From Burkholderiales bacterium (GTDB taxonomy: Bacteria; Pseudomonadota; Gammaproteobacteria; Burkholderiales; Ga0077523), in contig JAIESW010000029.1 in NCBI GenBank assembly GCA_019745565.1, positions 62,001-126,000 on the forward strand: 64,000 nucleotides of DNA, read 5' to 3'. Every line of letters begins with the position of its first letter. Position 1 is the stretch's first letter. The translations under genes and the position numbers were made by a program. The notes under the pieces are model-generated. The model was not told the DNA's origin. It made no database searches and saw nothing but the letters and a program-made list of their open reading frames with translations. Shown here in pieces: positions 50,484 through 58,390 of this stretch.

Positions 50484-50512
50484 CCGACAGCCCTTTGGTC
50501 GGGCACCGACAG
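50484..50512. promoter_or_regulatory. CCGAC/GTCGG dyad plus CCGACAG copy
   Basis: CCGACAG at 50484-50490 pairs in part with GTCGG at 50498-50502, and a second CCGACAG lies at 50506-50512. It sits 60 bases upstream of the next small gene, in the same relative place as the other sites of this cluster. Confidence 0.4.
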
Positions 50513-50571
50513 TCGCGATGGCGGTGCCCACGGAATATGCAAACCGGATGTCCGATCGAAAGGAGAAAACC

Positions 50572-50778
50572 ATGACGACGACTGGTTTGCAGGTGATCGC
50601 GTTCACGACCATCGTGAGTGTGGTCTACGGGGCTTATCAGTGGTGGCAGAGCCGTGGCACGAAGCGGCCGACGCCGGAAGAACGCACGGCGATGCAGACC
50701 TGGGAAGGCGAGGGCGGTAACATCGCGGGTGAGACGCGGCCTGCCGAAGCCGGCGGTGCGACCGCACACCCGATCTGA
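50572..50778 (+). CDS. Small single-helix membrane protein
   Basis: 68 residues from the ATG at 50572 (AAAGGAG upstream). One membrane helix (LQVIAFTTIVSVVYGAYQWW) is followed by a polar, glycine-rich tail (PTPEERTAMQTWEGEGGNIAG). No family is recognised. A short gap separates it from the next secreted protein; both seem to be envelope members of the cluster. Confidence 0.6.
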   Translation: MTTTGLQVIAFTTIVSVVYGAYQWWQSRGTKRPTPEERTAMQTWEGEGGNIAGETRPAEAGGATAHPI

Positions 50779-50877
50779 CCGGGTGGGCGACCGAGGCGGA
50801 AGGGGCGGACGCGACGGGCAGTGCACCGAATTGGGCCCGTTGCGTTTTTGCAAGCAGACTTGAGAAGGGAGACAGAC

Positions 50878-51258
50878 ATGCGCGGATATGAATCGAAGTA
50901 TCGTCTGGCGGGACTTGCCGCCGTCGGCCTGTGCGCCGTCCTGCTCGTGCCGTTCGGATCCCATGCAGCCATGCAGTCCTGCCCGGCTGACGCGAAATCG
51001 ACCGCCGTCGAGCAGGATCGGGACGTGCAGGCCGCGCCGGAAGCGGACTACATCCGCCTGCACTGGCAGGTGGTGGCACCGCCGCTGTATCGGGAACTGC
51101 CGCTGGACGCGGAACAACAGCGCAGCCACGGCGCGCATCACCGCGACAGCGTCCGCCCGGCCTCCCGCGATTCGAGCTGGAACGCACCGGCCGACACCGG
51201 AACGCAGGAGCATCTCCAGGTCGCCTGCGCTCAGCTGGAGACGGTCTCCGTCTACTGA
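50878..51258 (+). CDS. Small secreted protein of unknown function
   Basis: 126 residues from the ATG at 50878 with GAAGGGAG upstream. A signal (LAGLAAVGLCAVLLVPFGSHAA) with probable cleavage after SHA, then a polar mature part with two Cys (QSCPAD, VACAQL) and a histidine-rich central stretch (RSHGAHHRDS). No family is recognised. Confidence 0.6.
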   Translation: MRGYESKYRLAGLAAVGLCAVLLVPFGSHAAMQSCPADAKSTAVEQDRDVQAAPEADYIRLHWQVVAPPLYRELPLDAEQQRSHGAHHRDSVRPASRDSSWNAPADTGTQEHLQVACAQLETVSVY

Positions 51259-51289
51259 CGTCGCGCGCCCCGCATAGCGGGGCGCCGCT

Positions 51290-51556
51290 TCATTTCTTCC
51301 TGTCCGGGTCCGGCGCCGGGTCGGGCCTGCGCTCGACTGCACCCATGGACGCGTCGGTCGGCGGTTTCACCGTCCGTTCCTGTTCCTTGGAATAGTCGGT
51401 GTGATCGGCGCTGGACGGCGGGGTGGTTGCGGGCGGCTGCTCCTTGGCGGGTGCCGGGGTTGTCGGCGGCTGGCGGTCGCTGTCCGCGGCCCAGGCCGCG
51501 AGCGACCACGCGAGGCTGGCGGCAGCCAGCAGGCCCACGATTCGAGCGGTTCGCAT
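51290..51556 (-). CDS. Small Pro-rich secreted protein
   Basis: 88 residues from the ATG at 51556 (AAGGAGA upstream). The Sec signal is RIVGLLAAASLAWSLAAWA; the mature chain is low-complexity, rich in Pro, Thr, Asp and Lys (PPTTPAPAKEQPPATTPPSS) and probably disordered. No family is recognised. It converges with the preceding gene and faces away from the dehydratase. Confidence 0.6.
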   Translation of the reverse strand: MRTARIVGLLAAASLAWSLAAWAADSDRQPPTTPAPAKEQPPATTPPSSADHTDYSKEQERTVKPPTDASMGAVERRPDPAPDPDRKK

Positions 51557-51807
51557 GGTTGTCTCCTTGCGTTTGAATGGCGCGGGCTGATGCGCCCGAC
51601 GCATGGTTCGATGATGAACTTTCCGGTGCTGCCGGTCCGTTCGGACCCACACCGAACGCGGCAAACGGCGCTCCCTCGAGCGGGCGACGGGTGGTGCCTC
51701 CGCAGCTGCCGGTTCATACTCCCGGTCTGGCCCGGTCGCGAGGGGATTCGCGGCCATGGCTCTGCGATGTCGCATGGGAATCAGCCTCGGGAGGAAAGAG
51801 AAAGAGA

Positions 51808-53616
51808 ATGGCCAAGAAGTCCATCAAGAAGGATCCGACAAAGCTCCGTTCGCGCCAGTGGTTCGCCAATCCGGACAACCCGGACATGACCGCGCTGTAC
51901 CTCGAGCGCTACATGAACTTCGGCCTCAAGCGCGAAGAACTGCAGGCCGGCAAGCCGATCATCGCGATCGCGCAATCCGGCTCCGACCTGTCGCCCTGTA
52001 ACCGCCACCACCTCGAGCTCGCGCATCGCGTGCGCGAAGGTGTCCGCGAGGCGGGCGGCATCGCCTTCGAGATCCCGTTGCATCCGATCCAGGAAACCGG
52101 CAAGCGACCGACCGCCGCCCTGGACCGCAACCTGTGCTACCTGGGCCTGGTCGAGCTTCTGTACGGCTACTTCATCGACGGCGTGGTGCTCACCACGGGC
52201 TGCGACAAGACCACGCCCGCCCAGCTCATGGCGGCGGCGACCGTGGACATCCCCGCCATCGTCCTGTCGGGCGGACCGATGCTGAACGGCTGGTTCCGCG
52301 GCGAGCGCACCGGCTCCGGCACCATCGTGTGGAAGGCGCGGCAGTTGCTGGCCGCCGGCGAAATCAACCACGAGCAGTTCATCGACCTGGTGGCGTCGTC
52401 CGCGCCCTCCGCAGGACACTGCAACACCATGGGCACCGCGTCCACCATGAATTCGCTGGCCGAAGCGCTCGGCATGTCGCTGCCCGGGAGCGCCGCGATC
52501 CCCGCGCCGCACCGTGACCGCTACGCCAACGCGTACGAGACCGGCAAGCGCATCGTCGAGATGGTGTGGGAAGACCTGCGGCCGTCCAAGATCATGACGC
52601 GCGAAGCCTTCGAGAACGTGATCGTGGTGAACTCGGCCATCGGCGGTTCCACCAACGCGCCGATCCACTTCAACGCGATCGCCCGTCATATCGGCGTGAA
52701 GCTCGACAACAGCGACTGGGAGAAGGTGGGCTACGACGTCCCGCTGCTAGTGAACCTGCAGCCGGCCGGCGAGTACCTCGGCGAGGACTACTACCGCGCC
52801 GGCGGTGTGCCGGGCGTGGTCAACGAGCTGCTGAAGGCCGGCAAGATCCGCAAGAACGTGGTCACTGTGAACGGCAAGTCACTCGCGGACAACTGCAAGA
52901 ACACGCCGGTGCAGGACCCGCTGGTGATCTGGCCCTACAAGAAGCCGATGAAGACGAAGGCCGGCTTCCTGAACATCAAGGGCAACCTGTTCGACAGTGC
53001 GATCATGAAGACGAGCGTCATCTCGGACTCGTTCCGTGAACGCTACCTGTCCGATCCGAAGGACCCGAACGCATTCGAAGGTCGCGCCATCGTGTTCGAG
53101 GGACCCGAGGACTACCACAAGCGCATCGACGATCCGAAGCTGAAGATCGACGACACCTGCCTGTTGTTCGTACGCGGCACCGGCCCGAAGGGCTATCCGG
53201 GTGCGGCCGAGGTGGTGAACATGCAGCCGCCGGCCAAGCTGATCAAGTCCGGCGTGACGGAGCTGCCGTGCATCGGCGACGGCCGCCAGTCCGGTACGTC
53301 GGGTTCGCCTTCCATCCTCAATGCCTCACCGGAAGCGGCGAGCAATGGCGGACTGGCGATCATCCAGACCAACGATATGGTGCGCATCGACCTCAACAAG
53401 CGTACCGCCGACATCCTGATCAGCAAGGCCGAGTACGCCAAGCGTCTCGCGGCTCTCAAGAAGAAGGGCGGCTTCAAGGTCCCCGAGAGCCAGACGCCGT
53501 GGCAGGAGATCCAGCGCAGCATGGTGGGCGAACTGTCCGACGGCATGACGTTGAAGCCGGCGGAGAAGTATCAGCGGATCTCCACGAGCAAGGGCGTGCC
53601 CCGGGACAATCACTGA
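51808..53616 (+). CDS. IlvD/Edd-family dehydratase (sugar-acid type)
   Basis: 602 residues from the ATG at 51808 (GGAGGAAAG upstream). The three cluster-binding cysteines lie in [25 protein letters not shown] and [37 protein letters not shown] and the C-terminal [21 protein letters not shown] complete the fold. It is longer than IlvD and has the features of the L-arabinonate/D-xylonate dehydratase branch, which removes water from aldonic acids to give 2-keto-3-deoxy acids. No ilv genes are near, which fits a catabolic role. Confidence 0.9.
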   Translation: MAKKSIKKDPTKLRSRQWFANPDNPDMTALYLERYMNFGLKREELQAGKPIIAIAQSGSDLSPCNRHHLELAHRVREGVREAGGIAFEIPLHPIQETGKRPTAALDRNLCYLGLVELLYGYFIDGVVLTTGCDKTTPAQLMAAATVDIPAIVLSGGPMLNGWFRGERTGSGTIVWKARQLLAAGEINHEQFIDLVASSAPSAGHCNTMGTASTMNSLAEALGMSLPGSAAIPAPHRDRYANAYETGKRIVEMVWEDLRPSKIMTREAFENVIVVNSAIGGSTNAPIHFNAIARHIGVKLDNSDWEKVGYDVPLLVNLQPAGEYLGEDYYRAGGVPGVVNELLKAGKIRKNVVTVNGKSLADNCKNTPVQDPLVIWPYKKPMKTKAGFLNIKGNLFDSAIMKTSVISDSFRERYLSDPKDPNAFEGRAIVFEGPEDYHKRIDDPKLKIDDTCLLFVRGTGPKGYPGAAEVVNMQPPAKLIKSGVTELPCIGDGRQSGTSGSPSILNASPEAASNGGLAIIQTNDMVRIDLNKRTADILISKAEYAKRLAALKKKGGFKVPESQTPWQEIQRSMVGELSDGMTLKPAEKYQRISTSKGVPRDNH

Positions 53617-53644
53617 GTCGACTCGGATGTTGCTCTCCCCCACT

Positions 53645-53679
53645 CCCCATCCCTTCTCCTTTCGGCGAGAGGGATGGGG
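53645..53679. terminator. REP-like hairpin between convergent genes
   Basis: CCCCATCCCTT (53645-53655) and AGGGATGGGG (53670-53679) enclose CTCCTTTCGGCGAG; GAGAAGGGGAAATTC follows. It is a strong stem between the dehydratase and LivJ stops, a divergent member of the REP-like family in this window, and probably ends both messages. Confidence 0.65.
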
Positions 53680-53709
53680 AGAAGGGGAAATTCGCGAGGT
53701 GTCGCTTCC

Positions 53710-54897
53710 TCAATCCGCCGGCCGCAGCTTCTGCACCTCTTCGTCGGGCGGCAGATACGCGACACCTTCGCGATAGACCCAATCCACCATCACGCCTTTG
53801 CCGTCCTTCTGCGCGAGGCGACCCACGTAGGCGCCCATCGTGGATTGGTGATCGATCGCGCGGTAACGGATGCGGCCGAACGGTGTTTCCACCGGCAGGT
53901 CCCGCATCGCCGCGATCAGCTTTTCGGTGTCGGTGCCGCCCGCCTTCCTGACGGCTGCTGCGACGCTCAGCGCGGCGGAGTAGCCGACGACGGAACCCAG
54001 GCGTGGATAGTCGTTCCAGCGCTTCTGATACGCAGCGAGGAAGCGCTTGTGTTCCGGTGAACCGATCTCGCTCCACGGATAGCCGGTGACGATCCAGCCG
54101 GCGGGCGTCTCGTCCTTGAGCGGATCGAGATACTCGGGTTCGCCGGCGAGCAGGTTGACCACCGTGCGATCGCGGAACAGGCCGCGCGTGTTGCCCTCGC
54201 GCACGAACTTGGCGAGGTCCGGACCGAACAGGGCGCTGAAGATCGCATCCGGCTTCGCGGCGGACAATGCCTGGACGATCGCACCGGCATCCACCTTGCC
54301 GAGCGGCGGTGTCTGCTCCACGACGAACTCGACGTCCGGCTGGCGTTTCTTGAGCAGGGTCTTGAAGGCGTTCGCCGCCGACTGTCCGTACTCGTAGTTG
54401 GGGTACACGAGCGCCCAGCGCTTCTTCTTGAGCTGCGCCGCCTCGGGTATCAGCATCGCGGTCTGCATGTAGGTGGAAGCGCGCAGACGGAACGTGTAGC
54501 GGTTGCCGCCTTCCCACACGAGCTTGTCCGACAGCGGCTCGGCGGCGAGGAACAGCAGCTTGCGCTGCTTCGCGAAGTCGCTCACGGCGAGTCCGACGTT
54601 GGAGGCGAAGCCGCCCATCAGCAGTGCCACCTGCTCGCGGCTCACCAGTTCTTCGGCCACACGGACGGCATCGCCCGGATTGCCGTTGTCGTCGCGCGAG
54701 ACGATCTCGAGCTTGGCGCCGTTGATGCCGCCGGCTGCGTTGATCTCCTCGACCGCGAGCATCCAGCCCTTCTTGTACGGTTCGAGAAAGGCCGGGAACG
54801 CCTTGTAGGAATTGAGTTCGCCGACGCGGATGGTGCCATCGGCGTGGCCGGCCGCAGCGGCGGCGCACAGCGACAGGACTGCGAGGATGCGTTTCAT
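53710..54897 (-). CDS. LivJ-type ABC substrate-binding protein
   Basis: 395 residues. A Sec signal (ILAVLSLCAAAAAGHA) precedes the periplasmic binding fold: IRVGELNSYKAFPAFLEPYKKGW, EEINAAGGINGAKLEIVSRDDNGNPGDAVRVAEELV, QVALLMGGFASNVGLAVSDFA and RWNDYPRLGSVVGYSA. Type I family (LivK/AmiC/UrtA), binding amino acids, amides or aromatic acids. Its ATG overlaps the preceding gene (ATGA). It is the last gene of a GntR-flanked operon; a matching permease is not adjacent, so it may use the Liv transporter at 35.7-39.3 kb. Confidence 0.9.
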   Translation of the reverse strand: MKRILAVLSLCAAAAAGHADGTIRVGELNSYKAFPAFLEPYKKGWMLAVEEINAAGGINGAKLEIVSRDDNGNPGDAVRVAEELVSREQVALLMGGFASNVGLAVSDFAKQRKLLFLAAEPLSDKLVWEGGNRYTFRLRASTYMQTAMLIPEAAQLKKKRWALVYPNYEYGQSAANAFKTLLKKRQPDVEFVVEQTPPLGKVDAGAIVQALSAAKPDAIFSALFGPDLAKFVREGNTRGLFRDRTVVNLLAGEPEYLDPLKDETPAGWIVTGYPWSEIGSPEHKRFLAAYQKRWNDYPRLGSVVGYSAALSVAAAVRKAGGTDTEKLIAAMRDLPVETPFGRIRYRAIDHQSTMGAYVGRLAQKDGKGVMVDWVYREGVAYLPPDEEVQKLRPAD

Positions 54898-55640
54898 CGT
54901 GATGTTTCGTTGGGATGGGATCGACGGAAGGCGGCGACGGTGGCGTCGACTTCCTTCTGCAGGACGGCATTGAGACGCTGCGCGGGACCGCCGTCGGCGG
55001 CCAGCATTTTCTGGAGCCGGTCGCGATTGGCTGCCGCGACGCGGGCGAAGGCTGGCTGCTTGAACAGCGTGGCGAGTTCGGCCTGGTCATCGGGGCTCAG
55101 CCGCACGTCGGCACGATGCGCCTCGAGTTCCGCGACGAGCGCGGCGCGCTGGTCGATGAGCTCCGCGGGGACCGGACCTTTGACGACGCTCAGCATCAGC
55201 ACGGCCGAGAGTCCGTAGTCGGCCGCCTTGATCATGCGTTGCGCCAGCGGCGATTGCTGAAAGGTGAGCAGGGCACCAAGGTCCTCGTCGGACACGCCAT
55301 CGAGGATCTCGCGCCCTTCGTCGACGGAGAGCGCCGGCGCCAGGCTTTCCACGGCGCGGGCGGAAATCTCCTCGGCCCGCTCTTCGAGCTGGTGCCATTC
55401 GAGCGCCTCGGGCGTCCATTGCGCGCCGAGCGAGCCGTCGGCACCGGCTTCCTCCAGCTTGCGCGCGAGCGCGACCCGCACCAGGAAGGGCAGCACCTGG
55501 TCCTTCAGAAAAGGGGTCGCGGCGGACTGTGCCGCCACGTAGCGCTCGATCATCGCCGTGCGCGCGGGGTCTTCGGCGAATGCCGGCGCGCCGGCGAGGA
55601 GGGCGATCCAGGCCGAACCTGCGACCAGGGCGTTGCGCAT
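54894..55640 (-). CDS. Secreted helical protein, DUF2059-like
   Basis: 248 residues from the ATG at 55640. The signal is NALVAGSAWIALLAGAPAFA. The mature chain is all helix, with two related parts: LSVDEGREILDGVSDEDLGALLTFQQSPLAQRM near 130 and LSPDDQAELATLFKQPAFARV near 195. The pattern ALLTFQQSPLAQRM recalls the FYRSPAGQK helix of DUF2059; this is a weak match. It lies 25 bases after AA_synth and overlaps LivJ, so it is made with a binding protein and probably acts in the periplasm. Confidence 0.65.
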   Translation of the reverse strand: MRNALVAGSAWIALLAGAPAFAEDPARTAMIERYVAAQSAATPFLKDQVLPFLVRVALARKLEEAGADGSLGAQWTPEALEWHQLEERAEEISARAVESLAPALSVDEGREILDGVSDEDLGALLTFQQSPLAQRMIKAADYGLSAVLMLSVVKGPVPAELIDQRAALVAELEAHRADVRLSPDDQAELATLFKQPAFARVAAANRDRLQKMLAADGGPAQRLNAVLQKEVDATVAAFRRSHPNETSR

Positions 55641-55665
55641 ATTCACCGCGGTATGGAACATCGCT

Positions 55666-56304
55666 CTAGCGCTGTCCATCCCCAACGCTGATGTCCGAGG
55701 CCTTGAGCCCACCCATGCGGGCATGGATTCGCGGGCCATCCGTCATCGCGAGCACCAGCACCAGTTCGTCGGGCTTGGGGGCGTCCTGCACGCGAACTTC
55801 GATTGCATCGAAGTGGCTGCGCACGTAGGCGGCGTTGATGTGGTGGACCGGGATATCGATGGCGGTACCGATGTGGCCCACCTTCGTGGTCGAGGGCACG
55901 ATGGCCTTGGCGCCACCCAGGACTTCGCGCATCGCGTATCCGCCCGGCACATGCCAGAACGCCCCGTGCTCCAACTCACCGGCTGTGCCCACGATGGTGC
56001 CCTTGCCGTAGGCCTCCACCTTGGCGGGGTCACCGCCGAGGGCATCGAGGAGCTTGCGCGCCATCTCGAGGCCGAGTGGCTTCAGCGCCTCCATGAACGG
56101 CTCGATGGTCTCGAAATAGTGACCCGCGTAGGGATTGCGGATGATGGCCGCCACGGCGGCCTTGCGATGCGGGACCGCGGCGCGCGGACCGCTGTCGTGG
56201 AAGGTCTCCTCCACGATGGTTACGATCTTGCGGATTTCCACGGGCGGCAGATGCTCGACCCCGTGGACCTGCTGCATGACGTTGGTGGCGGTGAGGTCGG
56301 TCAT
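55666..56304 (-). CDS. Amino acid synthesis (AA_synth/DUF1185) family protein
   Basis: 212 residues. EIRKIVTIVEETFHDSGPRAAVPHRKAAVAAIIRNPYAG at 23-61, GKGTIVGTAGELEHGAFWHVPGGYAMRE and HVNAAYVRSHFDAIEVRVQDAP-type end mark the AA_synth (PF06684) family. An early report linked a member to amino-acid synthesis, but the biochemical role is unproven. Its neighbours UPF0280 (12 bases upstream) and a LivJ-type protein suggest a catabolic use of a small nitrogen compound instead. Confidence 0.88.
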   Translation of the reverse strand: MTDLTATNVMQQVHGVEHLPPVEIRKIVTIVEETFHDSGPRAAVPHRKAAVAAIIRNPYAGHYFETIEPFMEALKPLGLEMARKLLDALGGDPAKVEAYGKGTIVGTAGELEHGAFWHVPGGYAMREVLGGAKAIVPSTTKVGHIGTAIDIPVHHINAAYVRSHFDAIEVRVQDAPKPDELVLVLAMTDGPRIHARMGGLKASDISVGDGQR

Positions 56305-56316
56305 GGCATGGTGCCC

Positions 56317-57225
56317 TTAAGTGAAGCGCACCGCGGGTTTCCTGCGATCCTGAGGCGGCGCTGCGATGCTGACACGGCCCTGCAGGCGCAGACATGCGGC
56401 AAGAATCAACCCGGCTGCCTGCATGCGCCGGGCGACCTGCAGCCCCGAATCGAGCGCGCTTGCGATCGCTTCTTCAGGGAGAGCATCCACTCCGACTGTC
56501 ACGGGCAGGTCACCGAGATCGGTATCGTCGCGCACGGCGCGCGCGGGCAGTCGCTGCACGCCCGGATGATCCACGTTCACGGCATTGGCGACAAGCGTGG
56601 CCGCGGCATCGGCGGCGGCGGCATTGTGCGCGACGATGGTCACGGCATCCGCGATGCCCAGCGAAAGCGACCGTCCGCGCCAGCCCGAGGTAGCCACGCC
56701 ACCCATCGCGTCCTCCGCGGTGAGATCGAGAGCGCCGTGCAGGGCCGCGTCCTCGATCCCGGCCAGTCCAACCCGGAAACGCTCACCGGCGGCGAGATGG
56801 ACGGCGATGTCGCCGCCGTTGTTCACGTATGCGCGCCGCAATCGAGCGCGCGCCAGCATCGCCTCGAGGATCTCGTCGGCTACCGAGCCAGCGACCGCTG
56901 CCATGGGGGTGATGAAGACGGTCCGGTGGGGCCAGCAGGCCTTCAGCATGCGTAGAGCGACGGGGCCCCTGAGAGGCGGACGAGTCGGACCGAGCGGTGT
57001 CCGCAGCAGCGGCAGTTCGTCCACGAGCGCCTTCAGGATGCCGGTGAAACGGCCGGCGGCGGCTTCATAGGCTCGAACGACCTCCGAGGGATCGTCGGCG
57101 AACGCCTCGATGACGAGGTCGATCGGTCCCTCCTGGAGATGCAGCAGGGGGTCGCCGGGCGGCCCGCAGGGGCTCGACGTGGCGTGCCGGGGAAGGACGG
57201 CTGGTGACGGCAGGGGGGCGGTCAT
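56317..57225 (-). CDS. UPF0280 family protein (ApbE-like fold)
   Basis: 302 residues from the ATG at 57225. GPIDLVIEAFADDPSEVVRAYEAAAGRF near 33, PMAAVAGSVADEILEAM, RAYVNNGGDIAVHLAAGERFRVGLAG, GGVATSGWRGRSLSLGIADAVTIVAHNAAAADAAATLVANAV: the last motifs resemble the FMN transferase ApbE, to which UPF0280 is related. Function unknown. First gene of the operon that continues with AA_synth, a secreted protein and LivJ; divergent from the GntR gene. Confidence 0.88.
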   Translation of the reverse strand: MTAPLPSPAVLPRHATSSPCGPPGDPLLHLQEGPIDLVIEAFADDPSEVVRAYEAAAGRFTGILKALVDELPLLRTPLGPTRPPLRGPVALRMLKACWPHRTVFITPMAAVAGSVADEILEAMLARARLRRAYVNNGGDIAVHLAAGERFRVGLAGIEDAALHGALDLTAEDAMGGVATSGWRGRSLSLGIADAVTIVAHNAAAADAAATLVANAVNVDHPGVQRLPARAVRDDTDLGDLPVTVGVDALPEEAIASALDSGLQVARRMQAAGLILAACLRLQGRVSIAAPPQDRRKPAVRFT

Positions 57226-57309
57226 CGAGTGGGCGCGGGGCAGGAAGGGAAGGTAACAGCCGGCGCCCCGCCCGGCGAGCCGTCTCGGAGGCAAAACGGT
57301 GCTTGCATC

Positions 57310-57319
57310 CTGAATTCAG
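57310..57319. promoter_or_regulatory. CTGAATTCAG palindrome, likely GntR operator
   Basis: A perfect 10-base palindrome in the AT-richer region between the divergent UPF0280 operon and the GntR gene, 47 bases before the GntR start. FCD-type GntR regulators bind short palindromes in just such positions. Confidence 0.5.
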
Positions 57320-57365
57320 AATGCTGTAGACTTGCTGCACCGCAACAGTCGAATGGGTCTCCCAC

Positions 57366-58124
57366 ATGTCCCTCCGCTCGCTGTCTCCCCAGCCGACGCT
57401 CGTGGAACAGGTCTACGAGGCGCTGCTTTCCGAAATCACCGAGGGCAAGTTCGGCCCCGAAGAGCGCCTGATCCAGGAAGAACTGGCGGAGGCGCTTGGC
57501 GTCTCGCGTCAGCCGGTACAGCAGGCGTTGCTGCTGCTGCGCACCCATGGCGTCCTGTGCGACGCGCCCGGCCGCGGGCTGATGGTTGCTCCGCTCGACC
57601 CGGGCCACGTCCGCGACTTGTACGAGATCCGATCGGCGCTCGATGGTGTCGCGAGCGCCGGTGCGGCGGAGCGCGCACGTGAGACTGCCGCCAGCGATGG
57701 GCCTGCATTCATCGAGCGAGGGCGAGCCGCTGTGAAGAGCAAGTCCATCGCACGGCTGATCGCGGCCGACATGGACTTCCATTTCTTCCTGTACCGGCTC
57801 TCCGGCAACCCGTTGATCGCCGAAGTGAGCGAACCGCACTGGACCTACCTGCGCCGCGCCATGGGAGAGGTCCTGGTGCAGGAGACCCCGCCGACCGACA
57901 TCTGGGACGAGCACGAAGCCATCCTCGCGGCAGTGATCGCCGGTCAACCGCTCGTTGCCGAGCGGCTATCGCGCGAACACATTTTGCACGCGTCGACCGC
58001 GCTGGTTTCACAGATGCGGCCCGTGGACTCGACCGACCGGCGAACCGCATCGAGGGGGAGGAGGGCCGCGCGTACAGACTCGCCGGGCAGTGATGCCACG
58101 GTGGGCGAGCGCGGATTCAGTTAG
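57366..58124 (+). CDS. GntR-family regulator with FCD domain
   Basis: 252 residues. Winged HTH at about 12-75 (LVEQVYEALLSEITEGKFGPEERLIQEELAEALGVSRQPVQQAL), FCD ligand domain 95-220 with the metal-binding D/H set (DMDFHFFLYRLSGNPLI, DEHEAILAAVIAGQ, REHILHAS). Such proteins repress catabolic operons until an organic acid ligand binds. It is divergent from the UPF0280 operon and likely controls it through the palindrome at 57310. A strong terminator follows. Confidence 0.9.
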   Translation: MSLRSLSPQPTLVEQVYEALLSEITEGKFGPEERLIQEELAEALGVSRQPVQQALLLLRTHGVLCDAPGRGLMVAPLDPGHVRDLYEIRSALDGVASAGAAERARETAASDGPAFIERGRAAVKSKSIARLIAADMDFHFFLYRLSGNPLIAEVSEPHWTYLRRAMGEVLVQETPPTDIWDEHEAILAAVIAGQPLVAERLSREHILHASTALVSQMRPVDSTDRRTASRGRRAARTDSPGSDATVGERGFS

Positions 58125-58237
58125 GGCGCCGCAGCAAGCCGCGACGAAAGCGAGCGGTGTCGACAGGAGGCGATGACTCTGGTCGCCAACCTTTCGATAT
58201 CGACTCACCCCACGGGCGATTCCCCTGTCGCCCGCCT

Positions 58238-58283
58238 CACGGGCCTCCCCGGAAGCGATCGGAGAGGCCCGCTTCTTTCTTTC
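58238..58283 (+). terminator. Intrinsic terminator after the GntR gene
   Basis: GGGCCTC (58241-58247) and GAGGCCC (58264-58270) with a 16-base partly pairing loop, followed by GCTTCTTTCTTTC. It lies in the 266-base gap between the GntR gene and the convergent PQQ dehydrogenase gene; nothing else is seen in that gap. Confidence 0.7.
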
Positions 58284-58390
58284 GAGCGGAAGTCCGAGAT
58301 GTGACCGCAGCGGTACCTCGCTCAGCAAGGGGAAACGCGGCAATCTTCGTGAAGATGCCGCGCCTCGTCAGGACCCTTGCGGGCGAACGA

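Noticed and set aside
49219..51342. 707-codon minus-strand frame spanning regulators and small genes
   Set aside because: Antisense of two response regulators with intact motifs.
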